Source: Halocynthiibacter styelae
GTDB taxonomy: Bacteria > Pseudomonadota > Alphaproteobacteria > Rhodobacterales > Rhodobacteraceae
Direction of reading: 5' to 3'
Length of the DNA stretch: 64,000 nucleotides
NCBI RefSeq assembly: GCF_016123485.1
Contig: NZ_JADCKQ010000006.1
Location: 151,294-215,293, forward strand
The notes below the pieces were generated by a model. The model was not told the origin of the DNA, did no database searches, and worked only from the letters and a program-made list of their open reading frames with translations. Positions 37,634 to 46,331 of this stretch are shown piece after piece. Position 1 is the stretch's first letter. Every line of letters starts with the position of its first letter. The translations under genes and the position numbers were made by a program.

Positions 37634-38227
37634 ATGAACATCATGTTAGCTTCCGGATCAGAGATCCGACGAACTCTTCTGGAAAACGCCGGGCTTCAGG
37701 TGGATGTGTCCCCCGCACGGATTGATGAAGAGATGATCAAGCAGGGTATGCTGGCTGAAAACGCCACACCGCGCGATATTGCGGATGCCCTGGCCGAAGC
37801 GAAAGCACGCAAAATTAGTATGAAACATCCCGGATGTCTGGTTCTGGGGTGTGATCAGGTGCTGGATTATAAGGGTGCCCTTTATAATAAGCCGACATCT
37901 GAAGACGAAGCTGTAGAACAGCTGAAAAAACTGCGCTCTGATACCCATATGCTGTTATCAGCCGCGGTTGTGTATAAAGACGGGCAACCTTTGTGGCGTC
38001 ATATCGGACAGGTGCGTCTTACTATGCGGGATTTTTCAGATTCCTATCTGCAGGATTATGTGACCCGGAACTATAATTCAGTGCAACATGCTGTCGGGGC
38101 ATATAAGCTTGAAGAAGAAGGCGTACGCCTTTTCGCGCGCGTGGATGGCGATTATTTTAACGTCCTGGGGCTTCCATTGCTGGAACTTCTGAACTGGCTG
38201 TCATTAAGAGGGGATATTGACGGATGA
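37634..38227 (+). CDS. maf: Maf-family nucleoside triphosphate pyrophosphatase
   Basis: 197-aa house-cleaning pyrophosphatase. The N-terminal [16 protein letters not shown] replaces the usual S-x-S-x-RR loop with one retained pair of Arg. [11 protein letters not shown] holds the catalytic Asp, and the substrate region is [17 protein letters not shown]. It is the first gene right of the candidate origin, with a DnaA-like box 5 bases before its start, and it overlaps aroE by 4 bases. The family was once linked to septum inhibition. Confidence 0.9.
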   Translation: MNIMLASGSEIRRTLLENAGLQVDVSPARIDEEMIKQGMLAENATPRDIADALAEAKARKISMKHPGCLVLGCDQVLDYKGALYNKPTSEDEAVEQLKKLRSDTHMLLSAAVVYKDGQPLWRHIGQVRLTMRDFSDSYLQDYVTRNYNSVQHAVGAYKLEEEGVRLFARVDGDYFNVLGLPLLELLNWLSLRGDIDG

Positions 38228-39060
38228 GTGAACACAGAATTCCACTGGCGGGTGTGATCGGATCACCGATTGAACACAGTAAATCACCGGCTTTGCATGG
38301 CCACTGGTTGAAGCGATATGGGATCAAAGGCCACTATATTCCAATGAATATTGGCCATGAGAACCTGGAAGAAGCTTTGCGCAGCCTGCCAAAAATGGGG
38401 ATTGTCGGGGTGAATGTGACGATCCCGCATAAAGAAACGGTTTTGTCCCTTGCAGATTCTGTGACAGATCGCGCTGCGATTATCGGGGCCGCTAATACCC
38501 TGACCTTCAATGGAGAAGGTAAAATTTATGCTGATAATACAGATGGTTATGGGTTTATTGAAAACCTGAAACAGGGTGTGCCTGACTGGAATCCAAAGGC
38601 TGGTCCCGCCGCAGTTCTGGGCGCGGGCGGTGCGTCACGGGCTGTCATTGCGTCTTTGCTGGATGCTGGCGTGGAACGGATTTTGCTGGCGAACCGGACA
38701 AAAGCACGATCAGAGGCACTGAAAGCGGAATTTGGGGCGCGGATTTCTGTGTTTGACTGGGTGCACGCAAATACAATGATTGCTGAAGCCGCAACAGTGG
38801 TGAACACAACCGCGCTTGGCATGGAAGGCAGTGCACCGCTGAACGTCAGCCTGGAAGGATTAACGCCGGAAACCGTGGTGACAGATATTGTCTATGCCCC
38901 GCTGGAAACAGAATTTCTAAAAACCGCGCGCGAGGTTGGTTGTCGTACAGTTGACGGGCTTGGCATGCTGCTTTTCCAGGCAGCACCAGGATTTGAACGC
39001 TGGTTTGGTCACCGTCCAGAGGTGGATGAAGATCTGCGCCAGGCGGTGCTGTCCGCATGA
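38224..39060 (+). CDS. aroE: Shikimate dehydrogenase AroE
   Basis: 278-aa NADP-dependent reductase in aromatic amino acid synthesis. The substrate site is [17 protein letters not shown], the catalytic Lys is in VNVTIPHKE, then AANTLTF and DNTDGYGF. The dinucleotide loop is [10 protein letters not shown], followed by NRT. It overlaps maf (ATGA) and coaE (4 bases), forming a compact operon from the origin. Confidence 0.95.
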   Translation: MSEHRIPLAGVIGSPIEHSKSPALHGHWLKRYGIKGHYIPMNIGHENLEEALRSLPKMGIVGVNVTIPHKETVLSLADSVTDRAAIIGAANTLTFNGEGKIYADNTDGYGFIENLKQGVPDWNPKAGPAAVLGAGGASRAVIASLLDAGVERILLANRTKARSEALKAEFGARISVFDWVHANTMIAEAATVVNTTALGMEGSAPLNVSLEGLTPETVVTDIVYAPLETEFLKTAREVGCRTVDGLGMLLFQAAPGFERWFGHRPEVDEDLRQAVLSA

Positions 39061-39653
39061 AACCGGTTCTGATCGGTCTGACCGGCTCTATCGGTATGGG
39101 CAAGTCTACCACAGCGGCGATGTTCAGGGACGCTAGGGTGCCTGTCTGGGATGCGGATGCGGCGGTTCACAGGCTGTATGGCATCGGTGGAAAAGCCGTG
39201 GGATTGATTGGGGATATTCATAAGCAAGCAGTTGTAAATAAACAGGTAAGCCGGGATGTTCTTAAATCCTGGATCTCTGTGGATAAATCGGCGCTAAAGC
39301 AGATCGAAGCCATCGTGCATCCCCTGCTGAATGACGACCGCCAGGAGTTTATCAACACCGTCGATGCGCCGGTGGCCTTGCTTGATATTCCCCTGCTCTT
39401 TGAGATGGGTACGGACAAGATTGTTGATGTGATTGTCGTGGTTTCTGCCCCTGCTGATGTGCAACGTGCCCGGGTTCTGGAGCGTGGGACAATGACAGAG
39501 GCACAGTTTGAACTGATACTCAGCAAACAGATGCCGGATGCTGAGAAACGGGCGCGCGCGGATTATGTGATTGAAACCACAGATCTGGACAGTGCAAGGC
39601 AAGCTGTGAAACAAGTGCTTTCTGATATTCGTGAGGGAAAGACAGATGCGTGA
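39057..39653 (+). CDS. coaE: Dephospho-CoA kinase CoaE
   Basis: 198-aa P-loop kinase for the last CoA step. Walker A is [17 protein letters not shown], followed by the conserved DAD ([12 protein letters not shown]) and HPLL. A perfect TTATCCACA DnaA box lies inside the gene on the minus strand (39278-39286). The ATG overlaps the aroE stop. Confidence 0.95.
   Translation: MKPVLIGLTGSIGMGKSTTAAMFRDARVPVWDADAAVHRLYGIGGKAVGLIGDIHKQAVVNKQVSRDVLKSWISVDKSALKQIEAIVHPLLNDDRQEFINTVDAPVALLDIPLLFEMGTDKIVDVIVVVSAPADVQRARVLERGTMTEAQFELILSKQMPDAEKRARADYVIETTDLDSARQAVKQVLSDIREGKTDA
39278..39286 (-). promoter_or_regulatory. Perfect DnaA box inside coaE
   Basis: The complement reads TTATCCACA, identical to the E. 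coli consensus. It is 1.65 kb from the origin gap. It may titrate DnaA or be coincidence; one exact 9-mer on either strand is expected about once per 130 kb by chance. Confidence 0.45.
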
Positions 39654-40380
39654 GCTGGTGCTGGATACGGAAACCACGGGATTTGATCCGGAAAGCGGTG
39701 ATCGCATCGTTGAAATCGGCGCGGTTGAATTGTGGAACCATATGCCAACCGGGGAAACCTATCACGTCTATATCAACCCGGAACGTGACATGCCGGAAGG
39801 GGCGTTTGGCGTTCATGGTATTGGCCCTGATATCATGATCCCGCCACGTAAGCCTGAACCTGGTCAGGTGACATTGCTGGACAAACCGTTGTTCAAAGAT
39901 GTCGCGCAGGGATTTCTTGATTTTGTGCGTGATGACATCATGGTCATCCATAATGCCAACTTTGACATGAAATTCCTGAACGCAGAATTGCGCTGGCTGG
40001 GTCTGAAAGAATTACCGATGTCCCAGTCACTGGATACGCTGGCCATGGCCCGGAAGAAATTTCCAGGATCGCCTGCGACGCTTGATGCGCTGTGTCGTCG
40101 TTATGCGATTGATAACAGTAACCGGACACTTCACGGCGCGTTGCTTGACTCAGAAATTCTGGCAGAAGTTTATCTTGAATTGATCGGCGGCAAACAGCCG
40201 GATTTTGGCCTTTCTACCGGGCCTTCAAAAAAATCCGGGGCTGGCGGGCATGATGAAAACTGGCGCCCTTCTGCGCGCCCCAACCCTTTGCCGTCGCGCT
40301 TGTCGGAAGACGAAAAAAAAGCCCACGCCGACTTTGTTGACGGCATGGGCGATGATGCAGTGTGGAAACGTTTCAGTTAA
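39646..40380 (+). CDS. dnaQ: DNA polymerase III epsilon subunit (proofreading exonuclease)
   Basis: 244-aa 3'-5' exonuclease of the replicase. Exo I is [25 protein letters not shown], Exo II is [15 protein letters not shown], and Exo III epsilon is [18 protein letters not shown], with the catalytic acidic residues and His. I chose ATG 39646 with GAGGG upstream, overlapping coaE by 8 bases. Codons near the end (40313-40350) also form the terminator of the convergent secB gene. Its stop overlaps the secB stop by 4 bases. Confidence 0.95.
   Translation: MRELVLDTETTGFDPESGDRIVEIGAVELWNHMPTGETYHVYINPERDMPEGAFGVHGIGPDIMIPPRKPEPGQVTLLDKPLFKDVAQGFLDFVRDDIMVIHNANFDMKFLNAELRWLGLKELPMSQSLDTLAMARKKFPGSPATLDALCRRYAIDNSNRTLHGALLDSEILAEVYLELIGGKQPDFGLSTGPSKKSGAGGHDENWRPSARPNPLPSRLSEDEKKAHADFVDGMGDDAVWKRFS
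40313..40350 (-). terminator. Intrinsic terminator of secB embedded in the dnaQ coding sequence
   Basis: On the minus strand a 10-bp stem (complement of 40341-40350 with 40321-40330, one G-U pair) with a 10-base loop is followed directly by eight T residues (40313-40320). It starts 27 bases beyond the secB stop and lies wholly inside dnaQ codons for [13 protein letters not shown]. Confidence 0.88.
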
Positions 40381-40874
40381 GAAACGGTCGCATTTTCTTT
40401 TTCAGCCTGCGCGCGGCGTGTCAGTTCCTGACGATAAAGACCAACGAAATCAATGTTTTCTAGGTTCAGTGGCGGGAAGCCACCATCGCGGGTTACGTCG
40501 GATACGATACGGCGCACATATGGGAACAGCATACGCGGGCATTCGATCAACAGGTAAGGGTGCATTTGGGCTTCTGGCACACCTTCGATGATGAAGACGC
40601 CGCCATATTCCAGTTCCATCATGAACAGAGAGCTGCCGTCTGTCTTGTTTTTGGAATGGATGGAGAACTTCGCGATCACTTCATAAGTGTTTTCAGCTTC
40701 ACGCTTTTTTGCGTCCAGATTCACCTGAACCTGAATGTCAGGCTGTACGTCGCCCTGAATGCCTTTTTGTGCAACGATGTTTTCAAAAGACATGTCGCGG
40801 ATAAATTGTGTTGCGATCTGCATACGTGGTGCTGCGGCCTGTTCTGGTGCAGCTGCTTGTTCATTCTCGGCCAT
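40377..40874 (-). CDS. secB: Protein-export chaperone SecB
   Basis: 165-aa tetrameric chaperone keeping preproteins unfolded for SecA. Seen are the acidic/Ala-rich N-terminus, QFIRDMSFENIVAQKG, QVNLDAKKREAENTYEVIAKFSI, MELEYGGVFIIEGVPEAQMHPYLLIECPRMLFPYVRRIVSDVTRDGGFPPL, and the C-terminal DFVGLYRQEL. The length is standard. It ends tail-to-tail with dnaQ, sharing four bases. Confidence 0.97.
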   Translation of the reverse strand: MAENEQAAAPEQAAAPRMQIATQFIRDMSFENIVAQKGIQGDVQPDIQVQVNLDAKKREAENTYEVIAKFSIHSKNKTDGSSLFMMELEYGGVFIIEGVPEAQMHPYLLIECPRMLFPYVRRIVSDVTRDGGFPPLNLENIDFVGLYRQELTRRAQAEKENATVS

Positions 40875-40937
40875 CGGGCTCTCTCTTTCGATATAAATTC
40901 GCAGGTTTCTTAGCAGGCGTGGGGTCGGTACTCAATG

Positions 40938-41438
40938 TTAATGCTGCGTCCAGCCAGACGGCTTGTCAGATGTATGATGAACACGGGGCGCATCTGGATC
41001 AACTTCTGCATATTCGCCATCTACGATGTCATCAGCGGGATTACGGTGATGTGGTTGCGCGCCGGGATGTTGCCCCATTGTGAAGCTTTGAACATTCACC
41101 CGTGACCGCATATATTTCAGGGCTGCAACGCGAAATGGCGGGAAAAGCAAAAGGAAGCCGGCGCCATCAGTGAAAAAACCAGGTGTCAGCAACAAAGCAC
41201 CCGCAAACAGGATCATTGCCCCATGGGCCAGAGGTTCGGTCGGGTCACGCATTTCATTGAAGGATCCGCGCAACTGGCCCATCGCCTGTGCCCCCTGAGA
41301 ACGTACAAGCCAGGTCCCAAGCATTGCCGTGATCACCACAACGACCAGGGTCGGAAACAGGCCAATCGCCCCGCCAACCTGAATAAACAGGGCGATTTCA
41401 ATCAGGGGCACTGCCAGAAATGCAATAAACAGCCACAT
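40938..41438 (-). CDS. FxsA-family membrane protein
   Basis: 166-aa membrane protein. The N-terminus MWLFIAFLAVPLIEIALFIQVGGAIGLFPTLVVVVITAMLGTWLVRSQG and the motif HGAMILFAGALLLTPGFFTDGAGFLLLFPPFR are diagnostic of FxsA, known for suppressing F exclusion of phage T7. The C-terminal 50 residues are hydrophilic and rich in His/Asp/Pro. ATG 41438 has AGGAA upstream. The native role is unknown. Confidence 0.9.
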   Translation of the reverse strand: MWLFIAFLAVPLIEIALFIQVGGAIGLFPTLVVVVITAMLGTWLVRSQGAQAMGQLRGSFNEMRDPTEPLAHGAMILFAGALLLTPGFFTDGAGFLLLFPPFRVAALKYMRSRVNVQSFTMGQHPGAQPHHRNPADDIVDGEYAEVDPDAPRVHHTSDKPSGWTQH

Positions 41439-41533
41439 ATGGGCATTCCTTTCGTCTGCTTTGGTGGACTTGCGCCCACCCCTCACCTACATATGTATCA
41501 ACACACAGTCTTTCCATCCTTTTGAGGGTATTC

Positions 41534-42196
41534 ATGAACGATTCATCTGCACTTCAGCTACTTGTCCTTGCAGGCGTGGCTATTTTCCTTTTCCTGAAGC
41601 TTCGTAGCGTTCTGGGGACCCGGGAAGGCTTTGAACAACCACCAGTACCCCGGGGAGAGACAAGCCGGGACGCGCAACGTAATTTCGAAGTGATTGAAGG
41701 CGGCCCTGATCGTGACATCACGGATTATGTTCCGGAAGGAAGCCCGGAAGCAGAAGTTCTGGCTGCCATGAAAAAGGCTGAACCCGGGTTTTCTGTATCA
41801 GAATTTATCGGCGGTGCCCGCGGTGCCTATGAAATGATCCTGATGGGATTTGAACGCGGCGATCTGGGTGCAATCAAGCCCTTCCTTGCGGATGATGTGT
41901 ATGAAACCTTTGCAGATGTCGTTGTTGATCGTGAAAACAAAGGTCTGACGATCGAAGCTGAATTTATCGGGATCAGCGAAATCACGATTGCCGGGGCTGA
42001 ATTTAACAGCACAACCAGTGTTGGTGAAATTTCGGTGCGCTTCATCGGTGAACTGACATCCGTTGTCCGTGACCGGGCCGGTGACGTCATTGAAGGCGAT
42101 AATAAAAAGGTAAAACGTCAGCGTGACACCTGGACCTTTGCCCACGAAATGGGTGCTGACAACCCGAACTGGAAGCTGGTCGCGACCGGCGAATAA
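41534..42196 (+). CDS. Tim44-like domain protein (TimA)
   Basis: 220-aa protein with one N-terminal membrane helix (ALQLLVLAGVAIFLFLKLRSVLG), a charged linker, and a C-terminal Tim44/TimA domain (FIGGARGAYEMILMGFERGDLGAIKPFLADDVYETFADVV...). In alphaproteobacteria this ancestor of mitochondrial Tim44 is a membrane protein of poorly known function. Nearby secB and fxsA genes fit an envelope/export neighbourhood. Start ATG 41534 after GAGGG. Confidence 0.9.
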   Translation: MNDSSALQLLVLAGVAIFLFLKLRSVLGTREGFEQPPVPRGETSRDAQRNFEVIEGGPDRDITDYVPEGSPEAEVLAAMKKAEPGFSVSEFIGGARGAYEMILMGFERGDLGAIKPFLADDVYETFADVVVDRENKGLTIEAEFIGISEITIAGAEFNSTTSVGEISVRFIGELTSVVRDRAGDVIEGDNKKVKRQRDTWTFAHEMGADNPNWKLVATGE

Positions 42197-42216
42197 ACCT
42201 GTCAGCAAAGCATTGG

Positions 42217-43278
42217 ATGAATACCGTGAAATTCCGGGACATAAGATATATCCTGTACGCGGTGTTCATCTGGGCGGGCTTCATGACGGTATCAAAAGCA
42301 GAAGAAACGCACACATTTTTGCGGTTTGATCAGCTGGATGGCTGGCAGGAAGACGATCATTCGCGGGCGTTTTCTGCTTTTCTGGAAACCTGTGGCGATC
42401 TGGATGATCCGGAATGGAAAGCGATCTGCGCCCTGGCGAAATCGCGCCCTATGGATCAGGCCGCGTCGCAATCTTTCTTTGAAATGTTTTTCCGCCCGGT
42501 CCTGATTGAGGATGGTGAACCGATGTTGTTCACCGGCTACTTTGAACCGGAACTCTCCGGTTCCCGGACCCGTACGGGTCGTTTCCGTTTTCCAGTTTAC
42601 AGCCTGCCCGGTGACAACGGTTTGCGTCGCCTTTCCCGCCGCCAGATCGAAGAAAGCGGTGCGCTGCAGGGGCGTGGGCTGGAAATCTGCTGGGTTGATG
42701 ACTCGGTCGAGCTGTTTTTTCTGCAAATTCAGGGATCAGGCCGTATTCGTCTGACCAATGGTGATGTTCTGCGTGTGGGGTATGGCGGGGCGAATGGGCA
42801 TGAATACCGGTCTGTCGGGCAGGAACTGATCCGTCGCGGTGTTTACAATCGCCACCAGGTTTCTGCCGGGGTGATTGCCAACTGGGTACGTCGTAACCCG
42901 ACTGCCGGGGCAGAGCTTTTGCGTCACAACGGGTCTTTTGTTTATTTCCGTGAACTGCGGCATGTGCCTTCGCATAAAGGGCCATTGGGGGCGATGAACC
43001 GGTCCGTGACAACCATGAGGACCCTCGCGGTTGATCGCCGCTATACACCGCTTGGGGCCCCTGTCTGGATTGAAAAAGACGGTAATGATCCACTGCGCCA
43101 ACTGATGATCGCACAGGATACCGGATCTGCGATCAAAGGCGCACAACGGGCGGATATTTTCTATGGGTCCGGTGATCTGGCGGGTCGTGCCGCCGGGCGT
43201 GTGCGCGATCCTGGCCGTATGGTCGTGCTGCTGCCGATCAATATCGCCTTTGAGCTGGCACCGGAGGAAGCACTGTGA
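42217..43278 (+). CDS. mltA: Membrane-bound lytic murein transglycosylase A
   Basis: 353-aa peptidoglycan lytic enzyme. A signal-like N-terminus (YILYAVFIWAGFMTVSKAEE) leads to the MltA domain (FTGYFEPELSGSRTRTGRFRFPVY, FFLQIQGSGRIRLTNGDVLRVGYGGANGHEYRSVGQ) and the C-terminal 3D domain with catalytic Asp in MIAQDTGSAIKGAQRADIFYGSG. No lipobox is obvious. The second gene of tim44-mltA-smr; it overlaps smr by GTGA. Confidence 0.94.
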   Translation: MNTVKFRDIRYILYAVFIWAGFMTVSKAEETHTFLRFDQLDGWQEDDHSRAFSAFLETCGDLDDPEWKAICALAKSRPMDQAASQSFFEMFFRPVLIEDGEPMLFTGYFEPELSGSRTRTGRFRFPVYSLPGDNGLRRLSRRQIEESGALQGRGLEICWVDDSVELFFLQIQGSGRIRLTNGDVLRVGYGGANGHEYRSVGQELIRRGVYNRHQVSAGVIANWVRRNPTAGAELLRHNGSFVYFRELRHVPSHKGPLGAMNRSVTTMRTLAVDRRYTPLGAPVWIEKDGNDPLRQLMIAQDTGSAIKGAQRADIFYGSGDLAGRAAGRVRDPGRMVVLLPINIAFELAPEEAL

Positions 43279-43883
43279 GCCGTAAACATGGTGGCCGCTC
43301 TTTGCGCCCGGAAGAGGAAGCTCTTTGGAATAAGGTGGCGGATACAACAAATCCGCTGGATTGGGTGTCTGCAAAGAAGACGCCGCTTGAAAACCTGTCG
43401 CCCGCGCCCAAACCCGTTGTGCCGGAAGCCCCCCGTGCACCGCTTAAGTCTTTTCGTTTGGGGGAACGGGCCAGCAGTAAATCAGCAGGTCATGTGATTT
43501 CTCCGACGATCAGCGAACAGGTTGCCGGTCATGCTTTGCAAATGGACAAGAAATCTTTCACCCGGCTGAAACGCGGAAAGCTACTACCAGAAGCACGGAT
43601 AGATTTGCATGGTATGACCCTGAACCGTGCGCATCCGATACTAAACCGTTTTATTCTGGATGCTCATGCCAATGGGCTGCGCCTGGTTCTGGTGATTACG
43701 GGCAAAGGCAAAGAGCGCGATTCCGGCGGGCCGATCCCGGAACGCGTGGGCGTGCTGCGCCATCAGGTGCCGCAATGGCTGCAGATGGGGGCGCTGCGGG
43801 GCGCTGTGTTGCAGGTGGTTGAAGCGCATAAGAAACACGGTGGCGGTGGTGCCTGGTATGTATATCTGCGCCGGCGTCGTTGA
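43275..43883 (+). CDS. Smr-domain protein
   Basis: 202-aa protein with a disordered N-terminal half and a C-terminal Smr domain: ARIDLHGMTLNRAHPILNRFILDAHANGLRLVLVITGKG...GVLRHQVPQWLQMGALRGAVLQVVEAHKKHGGGGAWYVYLRR. Signature LDLHGM-like and TGKG motifs are present. Related Smr domains nick or cleave nucleic acid. The GTG start overlaps the mltA stop. Ends 6 bases before the convergent hydrolase gene. Confidence 0.9.
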   Translation: MSRKHGGRSLRPEEEALWNKVADTTNPLDWVSAKKTPLENLSPAPKPVVPEAPRAPLKSFRLGERASSKSAGHVISPTISEQVAGHALQMDKKSFTRLKRGKLLPEARIDLHGMTLNRAHPILNRFILDAHANGLRLVLVITGKGKERDSGGPIPERVGVLRHQVPQWLQMGALRGAVLQVVEAHKKHGGGGAWYVYLRRRR

Positions 43884-43889
43884 CCTCTG

Positions 43890-44972
43890 TCAGTTGACGG
43901 CTGGCAGAAGGATCTGCGCAGCATTCTGAACAATCAGAACGGCCCCTGCCCCTACACCCGCACGGCTGTCTGACTGATCCGACAGGCTGGCGACGACCCC
44001 CTGCATGCGTTGCATGGTTTCGATCAGTTCAGGTGAATTTCCGACGTTAAAATGCCCGCCGCGCGTGGTGTAGTCTCCGGTATTAATGACCAGAACTTCA
44101 AAGTCAGACACATCTTCAGGCCCCTGAAGTGTTCCGACGCGCTGATCAAGTCCTGTGATCCAGGCAGAAAGACGCAGGATCGGATCGCGGTCAGAAGTAA
44201 TCAGAAGCAAGGGATCAGGCAGGTCACCAATGTCATGCAGCTGATTGCGGAAAACATCTACGTCGATATCCGCAGAAATCAGCACGACACCGTCGATCAT
44301 ACCAAGCATTTTCCGGCTGTCGCGCAGGGCCATGGTGCGGATAACTTCCATCGACAGAAGCCCGCCCATGGAGTGCCCGACCAGCAGGATTTCTTCGGCC
44401 CCGGCGGCTTTAACCTCATGGATCAGTTCTTCAAGCCCGCGGCGTGCAAACAGCATTGAATCACGATCATGCAGGTATCCGAGAGGATGCGAAGCACTTG
44501 GCCAGGAATAATGTACAGAGATATCCGGGCTTTCAAAATCATGCGAAAGCTGCGCCATGCGATAGATGCCGTCCGCGAAACTGTTCAGAAAACCATGAAC
44601 ATAGATTGTTGCGGTGCGTTTTCCCCGGGCCCGCTTTCGAAGTTCCTGCGACAGTGCGTGGCGGAACTCAGTCGGGCCGGGGTAGAGGTTTTCGGATGTG
44701 GCTACGAAATGCTGCAATTCATCCGGTGTACGGCGTGGCCATTCGATCTGGCCGCTTTCATGTGCGGGTGGCACAGAAACATCATAGCGACCGTATCCGG
44801 TGACTTCGCTTCGGTCAGCGCCATATCGCAGCGCAAGGTCTGGCGCACGACTGGTGGCGAAGAAAACAGGGATATCATCCGGGGCGCTTGCATCGGGCAG
44901 GCGTGTGATCTGCGACACGGGCGGCGCACAGGCCGTAATAAAGAGCAGTGAAAGGATCAGAAAAAGACGCAT
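43890..44972 (-). CDS. Alpha/beta-hydrolase lipoprotein (DUF900 type)
   Basis: 360-aa predicted lipoprotein: MRLFLILSLLFITAC is a clear signal with lipobox ITAC (C15). The DUF900 fold has FFATSRAPD, TIYVHGFLNSFADGIYRMAQLSHD, SVHYSWPS, and the nucleophile in LVGHSMGGLLSMEVIR. Probable esterase/lipase-like enzyme at the envelope; substrate unknown. Its start codon lies inside the second arm of a perfect 13-bp hairpin just downstream of hslU, which may control its translation or terminate hslU. Confidence 0.88.
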   Translation of the reverse strand: MRLFLILSLLFITACAPPVSQITRLPDASAPDDIPVFFATSRAPDLALRYGADRSEVTGYGRYDVSVPPAHESGQIEWPRRTPDELQHFVATSENLYPGPTEFRHALSQELRKRARGKRTATIYVHGFLNSFADGIYRMAQLSHDFESPDISVHYSWPSASHPLGYLHDRDSMLFARRGLEELIHEVKAAGAEEILLVGHSMGGLLSMEVIRTMALRDSRKMLGMIDGVVLISADIDVDVFRNQLHDIGDLPDPLLLITSDRDPILRLSAWITGLDQRVGTLQGPEDVSDFEVLVINTGDYTTRGGHFNVGNSPELIETMQRMQGVVASLSDQSDSRAGVGAGAVLIVQNAAQILLPAVN

Positions 44973-45010
44973 GCTACCCTGCAGGAAAGTGGTTTTGTGC
45001 AGGGTAGCAT
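44971..45010 (-). promoter_or_regulatory. Perfect 13-bp hairpin over the start codon of the hydrolase lipoprotein gene
   Basis: ATGCTACCCTGCA (44971-44983) pairs exactly with TGCAGGGTAGCAT (44998-45010), loop 14 bases. In the minus-strand RNA the second arm includes the AGGG ribosome site and most of the AUG at 44972. It begins 13 bases after the hslU stop, and a TTTTT run lies 5 bases beyond the stem. It could sequester translation initiation, terminate hslU, or both. Confidence 0.7.
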
Positions 45011-45023
45011 AAGGGGGCGGGAT

Positions 45024-46331
45024 TTACAGCACGTAGCGGGACAGATCGGTGGTTTTCATCAACTCACCAAGGTTGGCCTCAACAAATGCAGCATCAACGG
45101 TGATTTCTTCGCCGGCACGATCAGGTGCAGTGAACCCAAGTTCCTCAAACACACGTTCCACAACGGTATAAAGACGGCGTGCACCAATGTTTTCAACGCT
45201 TTGGTTCACGTCAGCCGCAATTTTCGCAAGGGCGGCAATACCGTCATCGGTGAAGGTTACGGTGACATCTTCGGTGCCCATAAGGGCTGTGTACTGACGT
45301 GTCAGCGCGTTATCGGTTTCCGTCAGGATGCGTACGAAATCTTCCTCTGTCAGCGCCCGCAGTTCCACACGGATCGGCAGGCGGCCCTGAAGTTCAGGCA
45401 GCAGATCAGATGGTTTCGCGATATGGAAAGCACCGGAGGCAATAAACAGGATATGGTCGGTTTTGACCGGGCCGTGTTTCGTGGAAACGGTGGTGCCTTC
45501 GATCAGCGGCAGCAAATCGCGCTGGACCCCTTCCCGTGAAACATCGCCACCGCGGGTTTCCTGACGCACTGCGACTTTGTCGATCTCATCAAGGAAAACG
45601 ATGCCGTTCTGTTCGACAGATTCCAACGCGGTGCGAGTCACGACTTCATCATCAAGCATCTTATCTGCTTCTTCAGCAACCAGCACTTCATAGCTTTCCG
45701 CCACGGTCAGCTTGCGCCGTGAGGTACGTCCGCCCATGGCTTTGCCAAACAGGCTGCCCAGATCCATCATACCCATGCTGGATCCTGGTTGCCCGGGAAC
45801 ATCAAACATCGGCATCGGGTTGGAATGATCGGCAAGTTCCAGTTCGATTTCAGTGTCGTCCAGCTCACCTGCTTTCAGTTTACGGCGGAACATTTCCAAC
45901 GTGGCTTCGCGGGCATCTTCACCGGCGATCGCACGCAGAACACGTTCTTCCGCTGCGGCATGGGCCTTGGCTTTCACATCTTCGCGCATCAACTCGCGGG
46001 TCTGACCAATGGCAGCATCCGCCAGATCACGCACAATCTGTTCCACATCACGGCCGACATAGCCGACTTCGGTGAACTTTGTTGCTTCGACCTTCAGGAA
46101 AGGCGCACGGGCAAGTTTTGCCAGACGACGTGAGATTTCGGTTTTCCCAACACCTGTCGGTCCGATCATCAGGATGTTCTTAGGATAAACTTCTTCCCGC
46201 AGATCATCGGACAGCTGCTTGCGGCGCCAGCGATTGCGCAGGGCCACGGCAACAGCACGTTTGGCGTCATTCTGACCGATGATAAAGCGGTCAAGTTCGG
46301 ATACGATTTCGCGCGGGGTAAGGTCGGTCAT
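45024..46331 (-). CDS. hslU: ATP-dependent protease ATPase subunit HslU
   Basis: 435-aa AAA+ unfoldase of the HslVU protease. Seen are [34 protein letters not shown], Walker [36 protein letters not shown], Walker [13 protein letters not shown] and the C-terminal ...[15 protein letters not shown] that docks into HslV. Its ATG overlaps the upstream membrane protein gene (4 bases). hslV is further upstream, separated by that gene and a non-coding stretch. Confidence 0.97.
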   Translation of the reverse strand: MTDLTPREIVSELDRFIIGQNDAKRAVAVALRNRWRRKQLSDDLREEVYPKNILMIGPTGVGKTEISRRLAKLARAPFLKVEATKFTEVGYVGRDVEQIVRDLADAAIGQTRELMREDVKAKAHAAAEERVLRAIAGEDAREATLEMFRRKLKAGELDDTEIELELADHSNPMPMFDVPGQPGSSMGMMDLGSLFGKAMGGRTSRRKLTVAESYEVLVAEEADKMLDDEVVTRTALESVEQNGIVFLDEIDKVAVRQETRGGDVSREGVQRDLLPLIEGTTVSTKHGPVKTDHILFIASGAFHIAKPSDLLPELQGRLPIRVELRALTEEDFVRILTETDNALTRQYTALMGTEDVTVTFTDDGIAALAKIAADVNQSVENIGARRLYTVVERVFEELGFTAPDRAGEEITVDAAFVEANLGELMKTTDLSRYVL

